From JBGUVL01 sp964370395 (GTDB taxonomy: Bacteria; Bacillota_I; Bacilli_A; Erysipelotrichales; Erysipelotrichaceae): a stretch of DNA of 64,000 nucleotides. Under the pieces are notes generated by a model. The model saw only the letters and a program-made list of their open reading frames with translations. It was not told where the DNA came from and did not search any database. Made by a program: the position numbers and the translations under genes. This document shows positions 34,314 through 44,200 of the stretch, one piece after another (within the stretch, counting starts at the first letter, position 1; each line of letters opens with the position of its first letter). Location: the NCBI GenBank assembly GCA_964370395.1, contig CAYJIZ010000006.1, positions 56,097 through 120,096 of the forward strand, written 5' to 3'.

Positions 34314-35357
34314 ATGAAAAAAACACTAAGGGAAGTGGCACACTATTTAAATACTATTTTGGTGCCAGTAACACAGGACGATGTTGAATTTGAAAAAGTA
34401 TATACGGATGTATATGACGAAGCGAGTATTCGTGATGGAGTATTTCACTTTCGCGCCTTTCTCAAACATTTGTATGAGGTTTTAGAAAAGGAAGCAGACA
34501 AATACGATACTTGTAAGAAAGCAACACATGTTTACGAGAATCGTACGACGCTTTCGCAGTATTATCCATTTGTCCATCATGTGGGTCAAATCTTGATGAA
34601 TATAGGATATGATGCGCTTGAAGATGAGAGCAAACACTGTTTGGTTTGTGATGGTCGTATTTTTAATCCAAGGTTAACGACTTCAAAAAGCGTAGATTGC
34701 ATTCGCTTTCTAATGCTTTGTGGATTACGCTTTGAAGGAATTGATGTCGATGATAAGAAACAAGATATCACAAAGATTACGACGCTAAACGTATATTATG
34801 ATGAAGTGATGATGTACAAGGGATTGAAAGTTATGGCGATAGCCCAATATGATCACGCTACATTAGTGAACCAGGATGTTTTTTTGCGTTGTGATTACCG
34901 TGCACTCAAAAATGAAAAGCCATCCAGTGAACAAGTGCTTCGTGATACGATTCGAAACCTACCAACTCCTATTCAAGACTTTGTGTTACAACTACACCAA
35001 ACGTATACACAAAAGGGATTGCAAACGATTGTTGAGATTAAGGGATTTCATATTTATATCCGTTATTGTTTCAAAAGAAAAGATTTTTGGGGAATCAATG
35101 TATCGTTAAATAATGGCTATCACATTAATGTGAAACCACAAAAGATAGAGGAATACAAAGCGCTTGTTGAAACCTTCGATCCATCTCTACAAGCGATAAT
35201 TAAAAAGGGTTATGGTTGTGGTAGAAAAGGTGTCCTTCAAAAATGTGATGGAGGTTGTCGAGGGATGATTATTCCTTTGGATAATACAATAGAAACCATC
35301 CAAAATGATATTAAGGCTTGGTTTCAAGAAGAATTGTACTACCTGCAAAAGAAGTAG
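34314..35357 (+). CDS. Uncharacterised protein with C-terminal Cys cluster
   Basis: 347 residues, soluble, no signal peptide. I do not recognise the family. The middle has HCLVCDGRIFNP, and the C-terminal part has GYGCGRKGVLQKCDGGCRGM, with Cys spacing that could hold zinc or an Fe-S cluster. Between them lies a segment resembling a sensor-like alpha/beta domain (KGFHIYIRYCFKRKDFWGINV). It begins 43 bases after the methyltransferase gene, with GGGATG as a weak ribosome site, and is followed by a terminator, so it may be the last gene of that operon. Confidence 0.7.
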   Translation: MKKTLREVAHYLNTILVPVTQDDVEFEKVYTDVYDEASIRDGVFHFRAFLKHLYEVLEKEADKYDTCKKATHVYENRTTLSQYYPFVHHVGQILMNIGYDALEDESKHCLVCDGRIFNPRLTTSKSVDCIRFLMLCGLRFEGIDVDDKKQDITKITTLNVYYDEVMMYKGLKVMAIAQYDHATLVNQDVFLRCDYRALKNEKPSSEQVLRDTIRNLPTPIQDFVLQLHQTYTQKGLQTIVEIKGFHIYIRYCFKRKDFWGINVSLNNGYHINVKPQKIEEYKALVETFDPSLQAIIKKGYGCGRKGVLQKCDGGCRGMIIPLDNTIETIQNDIKAWFQEELYYLQKK

Positions 35358-35395
35358 TTTTAAAATCATCAATGAAAAGAGTAAAGATTAATACG

Positions 35396-35427
35396 AGTGA
35401 ATTTCGATTTTGAAATTCACTTTTTTG
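35396..35427 (+). terminator. Terminator of the uncharacterised Cys-cluster gene
   Basis: AGTGAATTTC/GAAATTCACT stem, loop GATTTT, then T's. Confidence 0.88.
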
Positions 35428-35532
35428 AAATAAATGGAATTTACAAAAATGCGCAACATAGGCTTGAATTTGTAAAAAACCCTTTATTTAAAGCGTATCA
35501 TTCATCAAAAAGAGAGTTTAATTCCTCCTTTT

Positions 35533-35553
35533 TTTATGTTATCGTAACATAAA
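35533..35553 (+). promoter_or_regulatory. Perfect palindrome upstream of the MalT-like regulator gene (putative operator)
   Basis: TTTATGTTA and TAACATAAA form 9-bp perfect arms around TCG. It lies 30 bases before the start codon. No T-run fits a terminator, so a protein-binding site, perhaps autoregulatory, is likely. Confidence 0.55.
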
Positions 35554-35582
35554 GAGTAGACAAAAAAGGGGGTTGTTGGATT

Positions 35583-37997
35583 ATGTGGAGAAATAATATC
35601 ACAAAAAAATTCCAACCTATTTTAACGCATGCGCTAACAATAATTGCAGCTCCAGATGGGTATGGTAAAACTACCTACTTAAAAGACTTTATTTCTAAAG
35701 AAAAATTGCAAAATATTTGGGTTGAAGGAAAAAAAGAGTACACAACAAATTATCTATGGAATATTATATTGCGTGATGCAATTGATCAACATTGCATTCC
35801 TTCCCAACTAGAGAATATAAATTTGTTTTCGCTTAATCTTTCAACTGCTTCTTTATTGAAGCAATGGGATGTGTTTTTACGCAAACCATTGTGTATTGTG
35901 ATTGATGATTTTCATAAAATGAAGTTGCCACAATTATCTTCGTTCTTTAACTTCATTAAAAGTTGTGAGCTTAAGTATTTACACTTTGTTATGATGGGGC
36001 AATATATCGATGAATCGACATGGAATCAAATTTACAATGAGAAACATTGTTTTACAATGTCAATGAATGATTTTCGTTTTGAGTACTATGATATCGCGCG
36101 CTATTTTAAGAAAAAGGGAATTGATGTTGACCGCGAGCAGTTAGAGAAATTATTGTGCTTAACGAATGGATGGGGACCTGCTATTGATTTGGCAATATCG
36201 TCTTATTTGGAAGGAGGAAGCTTATTTTCTACCTCCAAAATTGATATCTTATTAAGCAAAGCAAAAATTGAAGACATGAATGATGAAGATATCATAGCAT
36301 TTATTAAACTCGCTTATTTTGATGAATTCACAATAGAACAAATGCGCTTTATATGTGACAACGAACACAGTGAAAAACGCTTTGTACAATTGTCTTACAA
36401 TCATTTGTTTGTACAAAAGAATAGCTTCAAGTACTATTCGTTTTCACCCATGTTGAAAGCTTACTTATATGAGGCACAGATGATTTATGCCATCGATGAA
36501 CAAGAAACGTGCCAAAAAATAGCGTATTGGTATATTGAAAAAGGCGAGTTCATCTATGCATTACAGTATTTATTAAAAGGAAGATGTTTTGAAACAATTG
36601 TTCACATGATGAATGAAGGTACCTTCAATGGGATTGATATTCCGGTACCTCTGTTAGATGAAGTATTTCAACGAATGCCAATTCGTTTTAAATATGAACA
36701 CCCTTATGTTTACTTGTATTACATAAAATGCGTAGTTATTTATGTAGATTCATTTAAAGGTAGAAAAATGCTCGACAATTTTAAAGTTGAGTTAGAACTG
36801 CGAAAATACACTGGTGATATTGATTCTTTAATGGGTGAATATTATTATATTCGCGCATTAAGTAAGTTTAATAATTTTTTTCGTATGGGCAAGGATTTTA
36901 AATTAGCTAGTGAACATTTAAAAAAACATGCATCAAAAATTGCGTATCCAGAAATGTTGACTACTTTTGGATCATATCAATTGTTGTATTTGTATCACCA
37001 TGAGGAAGGACAATTAAAAGCTACATTAGCTAACATTAAGGAATGTGCAAAATACTTAGTTCATCTAACAGGTGGGGAACATGCAGGAATTGAATACTTA
37101 GTCCAAGGTGAATACAATTATGCAATAGGTCGTTATGAGGAAGTAGAGAGTATTGTATTAGCGGCATATAAAGTTACAAACATCAATAAGCAAATCAGTT
37201 TAGGTATTTGTGCATTGTTTTTATTGTGTCGTAATGCTTTATTAAAAAAAGATGAAAATAATGCTATGTTCTATGTGGAGCAATTGAACGGATTATATGT
37301 GCAAACACAATCGCGTATTTTACACTATGAATTAGATTGTGCATTATCGCATCTTGCGATTTTAGACAATCGATTTGAAGATGTGAAAGATTGGATTAAG
37401 GAAGGGAATTTTAAAGAAAATGTAATGATGCATGAAGCAAAGAAAATCCCATACTTATGTAATATGTTGTACTTAGTGAAAACACACAAATACCAAGAGG
37501 CAGAAGCTATATGTGATATGTTAGATTATGAAAATCAAAATACATCTTTTGTTTTTAATCGTATATATGCGAAAATGTGTAAAGTAATTGTGTATTATCA
37601 CACGGGAAGAGTGGGAAAATCTAATTTAGTATTAAAAGAAGTCTTAGATTTGGCACAAAAGGATAAAGTCATCACATTGTTTGTTGAGTTTTATGAACTC
37701 TTATTACCGATTTTGAAAAAATACAAATGTGAAAATGAATTTGAACAAAAAATTTATCGAATGTTAATTGAGCAATACAACATGAATCATAATGATATAA
37801 ATAATATTTTGGATACACTTTCAAAACGAGAAAAAGAGGTTGCATTATTATATGCGAAATCCTATACTGCGCAAGAAATTGGAGAAAAACTTGTGATTAG
37901 TTATAATACAGTATTAACACATTTAAAAATTATTTATTCAAAATTAAATATAAATAAGAAAAAGGAATTAATATCATTATTAAAAGAATTAGATTAA
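35583..37997 (+). CDS. MalT/LuxR-type ATP-dependent transcriptional regulator (STAND-like)
   Basis: 804 residues. The N-terminal P-loop is APDGYGKTTYLK (K29) with Walker B CIVIDDFHKM, followed by a winged-helix and a long helical, TPR-like sensor region (about 300-730). A C-terminal LuxR helix-turn-helix follows (about 738-800; LSKREKEVALLYAKSYTAQEIGEKL and VLTHLKIIYSKL). This matches the MalT group, which binds an inducer through the helical region and ATP through the N-terminus and activates transcription as an oligomer. GGGGG lies 10 bases before the ATG. It sits directly upstream of the giant surface-protein genes on the same strand and is their obvious candidate activator, but the sequence does not prove it. 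Confidence 0.9.
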   Translation: MWRNNITKKFQPILTHALTIIAAPDGYGKTTYLKDFISKEKLQNIWVEGKKEYTTNYLWNIILRDAIDQHCIPSQLENINLFSLNLSTASLLKQWDVFLRKPLCIVIDDFHKMKLPQLSSFFNFIKSCELKYLHFVMMGQYIDESTWNQIYNEKHCFTMSMNDFRFEYYDIARYFKKKGIDVDREQLEKLLCLTNGWGPAIDLAISSYLEGGSLFSTSKIDILLSKAKIEDMNDEDIIAFIKLAYFDEFTIEQMRFICDNEHSEKRFVQLSYNHLFVQKNSFKYYSFSPMLKAYLYEAQMIYAIDEQETCQKIAYWYIEKGEFIYALQYLLKGRCFETIVHMMNEGTFNGIDIPVPLLDEVFQRMPIRFKYEHPYVYLYYIKCVVIYVDSFKGRKMLDNFKVELELRKYTGDIDSLMGEYYYIRALSKFNNFFRMGKDFKLASEHLKKHASKIAYPEMLTTFGSYQLLYLYHHEEGQLKATLANIKECAKYLVHLTGGEHAGIEYLVQGEYNYAIGRYEEVESIVLAAYKVTNINKQISLGICALFLLCRNALLKKDENNAMFYVEQLNGLYVQTQSRILHYELDCALSHLAILDNRFEDVKDWIKEGNFKENVMMHEAKKIPYLCNMLYLVKTHKYQEAEAICDMLDYENQNTSFVFNRIYAKMCKVIVYYHTGRVGKSNLVLKEVLDLAQKDKVITLFVEFYELLLPILKKYKCENEFEQKIYRMLIEQYNMNHNDINNILDTLSKREKEVALLYAKSYTAQEIGEKLVISYNTVLTHLKIIYSKLNINKKKELISLLKELD

Positions 37998-38002
37998 TAA
38001 AC

Positions 38003-38030
38003 AAGTGTTTCGTAAAGAAACGCTTTTTTT
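38003..38030 (+). terminator. Terminator of the MalT-like gene
   Basis: AAGTGTTTC/GAAACGCTT with one G-U pair, loop GTAAA, then T's. It separates the regulator from the giant-protein operon. Confidence 0.85.
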
Positions 38031-38130
38031 GTATTATATAACCTTATTTGTGACGAATCATCACTTATTGTTTGCTTTTGAAATAAAAAGGTAGAAAAAA
38101 CCTTGAAAAATAACTTCGTTGTTACATTAT

Positions 38131-38168
38131 CACAAGTTTTCTTGTGAAGATATCACAAGCTTCTTGTC
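38131..38168 (+). promoter_or_regulatory. Two tandem dyads upstream of the giant surface-protein operon (putative regulator sites)
   Basis: CACAAGTTTTCTTGTG (38131-38146) is a 6-bp inverted repeat around TTTT; CACAAGCTTCTTGTC (38154-38168) is a related dyad. Their centres are about 22-23 bp apart, two helical turns, as expected for an oligomeric activator. They also read as direct repeats of ATCACAAG. This is the main content of the 290-base gap 37998-38287; the remainder is AT-rich, and AGGGAGGA precedes the next ATG. Confidence 0.55.
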
Positions 38169-38287
38169 TATTATTGTTTTTATTAAAAATTTATAATTTA
38201 AGAGAAGAGATACTTTTTTTGTCGTGTCTAAAATATTAAAAAAGTAAAAATAAAACCGTAATTTATTTTTTTAGGGAGGAATTAATT

Positions 38288-41200
38288 ATGAGAAAAAATC
38301 GGATTAGAAGTGTATTATATTATGGGTTCGTATTTGCTTTGTTAATGACAAGCATAACGCCAGTAAAAGCGATACAGATTATGGAAAACGAAACAACACC
38401 AGAAGTGTCAGCTTATAGTTTTGTTGCTGCGCAAGGTGACGAAGTAATTGAACTGAGTGGAGAGTATGTTGAAACACTCGTCATTGCTAAAAATACAACA
38501 ATTGTATTAACTGGAAACACGAAGATTAACACAACAAGTGGGAATGCAATAAAAGTTGAGAATGATATTACTTTAACAATTGCGTTAAATGGTTTTCAAC
38601 TTGATGTAACTACAAGTGCAACTAGTATGGCTGGTATTTTATTACCTAAATCAGCAACACTAATTGTGAAAGAAGGAGAAAAATCTACTACAGGCGTGTT
38701 CAATGTACATGGAGGGCCTGGAACTGCTCCTACTGCTGGGACTGCAGGTAGGGATGCTAATAATTACTATCATGGAGGTACTGGAGGTATAGGTGGTAAT
38801 GGAGGTGCTGCACCAGGTGCAGGAATTGGAGGAGATGGAAGTACTGGTGGAGCAGGAAGTTCAAATCCTGGATCAGGTAGCGATACGACAAATAACCATT
38901 CTTCAATATCTGGTACAAATGGTGGAGTTGGAGGAAGTAGTGAACCATCTTCACAACCGTATTGTGGTGATGTATATATGTTTGGGAATTTTCAAGTTAA
39001 CGTTTTAGCTGGAACGCATATTGAGTCTATAGGTTTGGTATCAGCATCTGGAGGTAGTATGAAAGAGTATCCTTATGATAATCATTATATGAGAGCTTCT
39101 GGAGGTAGTGCAGGTGGTAACGGTGGAACTGGTTACGGTTCTGCAGGAATTGGTGGTGGAGGAATTGGTGGTGCTGGTGGTGGTGCTGGTGGAGGTGGAA
39201 CCTCAACGCAAAGAGAGCCAAAACTTTCCGCTCCCTATGCTGGTGCAGGCGGCGGCGGCGGAGGAGCTGGTCAAACTGGTGGATTAGGAGGTAGTGGTAG
39301 TTATGGAGATCGAACGAAAGCTCCATCTGGTGAAACAGGAGGCACACACAATGGAGGAAATGGTGGAGTTGGACAAAAAAATCCAGAGAACTATGATAAT
39401 ACAGCAGGTAGTGGTGGAGCTGGTGGTAATGTAGGTAATTTAATTGGGCAAGGTGAATTAGGATTCCTATATATGGATGCCACTATTAATGCCATTATTA
39501 AAAATAGTGAAAATTCAACTACTAATTCAGAATCAAATAATCAATTAAAAAATAAAATATATTTATTAAGTGAATGTACGATTGAAGTGGATGACTCTAA
39601 TATTATTTTTGACGGTACACCACAACACCCTGATGTGATTATTAAAGACAAAAATGGAATCCAAATCGATAGTGTAAAAGGTGTTAATTATAAATTAACT
39701 TATACTAATGAAGTTGACGCTGGAGTAAAAAAAGCACAAATAAAAATTGAAAGTAATGGGGTACCGAGTGATCCAAATTATTTATTAGTTGATGGGGGTT
39801 TTTATACTGTTAATTTTACAATTAAACCAAACGAAGATCCATTTACTATTAGCAAATCTTCGGATGTGTTCGAGTATACATATGGTGAAAGTTTTAGTGC
39901 CGCCATTTCTGGGAAAAACACCTATAACAATGGACAAATAGAGTGGACAAGTGAGATTGATGACACTCACCAAGCAACAATCACAGCAGCTAGCCTAATT
40001 TCAACTGACATTATTCCAACTAAAATTGGTAAATTAAAACTAAAAGCGATAATAAGACAAACAGATAAGAATGCAAACGGTGTGTATAATTTTCCAGAAG
40101 TAATGAGTGCTACTTATGAAAAAGATATTAAAATAAATCCTAAAAATATAGATGATCAATCAATTTCTGTACCTAGTAGTATTGGGCCATATACATATAT
40201 AGGAGGACAAATAAAACCAACATTTTCAACTGGGGCATATAAATCAGGAGCAATAGAATTTAAAACAAATAAAGATACAGCACATACAGAGTTAGTGGAA
40301 GGTAGAGATTTTGAATTAGTGTATGGAAATAATACAAATGTTTCGGATGGCGGAACAGTTACGATAAAAGGGATTGGGAATTATAATAATGAAAAATATC
40401 CAATAACTTTTAGTATTGAGCAACGTTCTATCAATGATGCAAGTGTTAAGGTAACAGTGGTAAACCCTACTTATACTGGGAATGAATTGAAAGCAACACC
40501 AGTCATAGAAATTTATGATAAGGAATTTAACACGAATCATACACTCCCTATTAGTGACTATACATTAGGCTGGAGTTCTAAAAAAACGGATGGAACATTT
40601 ACAGGTAATGATTTTGTGAATGTTGGTGAAAAAGAGATAACAATTACAGGGAGTGGAAATATTGGTGGTGAGCGCAAACAAAACTACAAAATTGTACAAG
40701 CTGATATTGGAACAATTGATTTGGGTATTGAAAGAGCAAAAGATGTCTATTTCACTGGAGATGAAATAGAATCAAGACCAACAATAAAATATTACGATAT
40801 TCTGTTAACGGAAAATGGAACGACAACAGTTGATCCTAGCGAGGATGTTCCTAACTCTGATGATTATGAAATTTCGTTTTCAAATCATCAGTTGGCTGGT
40901 GAGACAACGACGACATTAACGGGAATTAACAACTTTAAAGGGACTAAAGTGTTAGTTGGTAGTGAAAATCAAGGGTACGATGTATTACGTCGTCCACTTT
41001 ATATTCTTCCTGATGCGAATCAATGGAAGTATTATGGTGCAAAAGATATTTTTGGTGAGAATCAAAATGAGCTAAATCCAGTGTATCGAATTTTTACACG
41101 TAATTTAAATACAAGTGCTACAGCAGAAATGAAAGATCCAGATTTAGAGAAAGATGCTAATAATCGAAATTATATTAATGATAATATTCCAATTGCGGGG

Positions 41201-44200
41201 TATCCAATTGCTTTAGAAGGTGAACTTTCACGTGAAGGTGCAAATAATCAATTATTAGACCAACGTGATACAACTTATAAATATATAATTAACACATTAA
41301 AATTAAATGATTTGACGAAAGCGAATTATGAAGTAAGATTAGTCAATAATGAATCAAGTTATAGTGTTAAAAAATATACTTATGATGGAACACCAGCAGA
41401 AATCACTGGTACATTAGGTAAAAATGATTGGTATGTTAAATCGCCAATTGTTTTCAATGCGCCAACCAATTACACCATTAGTAAAAGTGGAGAGTTAGAT
41501 TCCTCTAAGAATACTTGGTATCCTACTATTACTTTTGATGATGGTGATTATAGCAAACAAGGAATCAATTATTTCTTGCGATACAATAATTCAAAAAATG
41601 CTAATGATCCAGCGAATGGTGCAATTAGTACAGGAATTGGACATAACTTTAAACAAGATACCGTTTTTCCAACGGGGAGTTTAACCATTACTAATGATGC
41701 ATGGACAGCGTTTAATGCCAATGCGGATTTTAATTATTTCTTAAACAATGATGCAGTTGGATTCATCTTAGCGAAAGATGAAATGAGTAAAGTGAACACA
41801 AAACATTATTATATAAGCGATAATAAACTTGGTAAAGATGAGTTAGATAAAGTTAAAATTCCAACGATTGGGGCAAGTGGTAGTGATTTATTAAGTGGTA
41901 TTAATCCATTTGTTAGTATGGATGGTGATGAATGGATTAATGAAAGTCAATTCACTTTGAAAATTGACGAGTTAAATACAAAACGCAAATATGTTTATGT
42001 ACGCATTGAAGATTTTGCGGGTAATGTTACTTACTTAAATAGTGATGGAATCGTATTTGATAAAGATGCACCTATTTTAAAAGCGCAATACAAACAAGAT
42101 AGTCAGTGGACGACTTCAAATGATGTGAAGATCACAGGGGAAGTATACGATGAGAATGCAGGTTTAAAAGATCGTTATGTTGCCTACCAAATGGACAATG
42201 GACCATTACAAATTATTGAAGGTATTCAAGATGGAAAATTTAGTATCACTAATTTAGTAGATGGAAATTATACTTTAATAATCAGTGCATGGGATAATGC
42301 AAATAATGAAGCAGCTCCAATATCTTTTAAAGTGATGAAAGATACAGTAAAACCTCGCATTTTAATGAATGCAAATACAACTACGATTGCAACAAAACAA
42401 AACATTACTTTTGATGCTCGTGTAGGAGCGAGTGGAGTAGCGAAACTTGAAGTATCCTATAATGGTGGTGAATTCAAAGAAGTGAAAGAAGGAGTACAAA
42501 CTCCTTATACAGTTACTAAAAATGGGATATATACATTCCGTATTACTAATGGTGCAGGGGTAGTTTCAAAAGAATCAAGTATTGAATTTACGAAGATTGA
42601 TACTGCAACACCAAAAATTGAAGTGAGTGTAACAGATTTAGCACACAATAAAATAGAAAATAATTCATATACAAATAGTAATGTGATTCTTACATTTGCG
42701 AATGTTGAGAAAAACTTAGGTGATGGTAAATTTGAATACAGTATTGATAACAAAGCAACATGGACTGGAGTAGATGAAAATTTAGATAATGAGGCAATTG
42801 CAACATTAGCATTAGCAGAAGGAAACTATACCGTATACGTTCGTGTAACTGCACAAAATGGATTATCTAGTGAAGCAAAATTTCATTTTGGAATAGATCG
42901 CACAAAACCAAAAATTAGTATTGCTACTAAGGATGCAAATAATAGTTTATGGAATTCAATTTTAGATATTTTTAGAAAAGAACGTCAAATAGTAGAAGCG
43001 AATACTGTAGATGAAGGAGCTAGTCCAAGTGGAGTAGACTATGTACAATATTATGTGGTAGAAGGAAAAGCAACGCAATCGACTTTGCCTTCAGAAGATA
43101 AAGCAATTGAGAAAATGGTAAAAGACAGTTGGACAACAGGAAATAAGTGCGAAGTGGAAAAAGGAAGTGCTTATGTTGTTTATTTTAAAGTTGTTGATAA
43201 AGCAGGGAATATCACATATGGAAGAAGTGATCGAATTACGATTGATGATGCGATTCCTGAAATTGAAACAACATATAAACGAGATGGTAAATGGGATAGT
43301 AATCCTACAATAGAGGTGTATGCATTTGATGCTAGTCCAGGAATTGATAGTGTTAGTTACCAAGTAGATAATGAGACTTCTATTAGTGCAAGTGAAATGT
43401 TTACGATTGAAAATTTAGGATTATCGGATGGAAATCATACAGTTACTATTGTTGCAAAAGATAAAAGCGGAAATATAGCTACTAAAACTGTAAATGTGAA
43501 AATCGATACAGGAAAACCAACAATTACTGCTGATGTGGCAAGCACAACTGCAACAAGTGTCAATATTGATGTAAAGGCACAATATAGTGGACTTTCAGGT
43601 TTAGATAAAGTTATGGTTTCTAAGAATGGACAAGGTTTTGAAGATATCACTGACTTAGTAGCTAGTGAAAATCCATATGTAGCATTGGAGAATGGTACTT
43701 ATCGATTTAGAGCAGTTAGTGGAGCTGGTGAATATGCTGAAACAAGTATTACAATCAATGAATTTATCGCATCTGAAAGTGATCTTGAAGCGGTAGTAAG
43801 TGCAAAAACAGAGGATGATAAAGCTTACGAAAGTGGTACATGGACAAACCAAAATGTAACAATTAAATTCTCTAATGAATTAGCTAATTTAAACGGATTA
43901 TCTTATCAATTACGTAAAGATGATGGAAATTGGAACACAGTAAATGCTAACGAAGGGTATTTGACAATCGAAGTGACAGAAGGTACTCACAAGTATGACT
44001 TTAAAGTGATTTATGATAATAATCAAAAAGAGTCTAATGTAGCTAGTATTGAAGTGAAGATTGATAAAGATGCTCCTACAGCAAAAATGAAAGTTGCTAT
44101 TGATACTTGGGAAGGGAATCAATATGTTGATAATGGATTTATTTATGATACCTACTATAATGAACGGAAAGTAGCGAGTATAGAAGCATCAGATACGCAA

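Noticed and set aside
39027..39347. Open frame on the minus strand opposite the Gly-rich block of giant gene 1
   Set aside because: It is rich in Leu/His because it is antisense to GGT/GGA repeats; no ribosome site and no domain.
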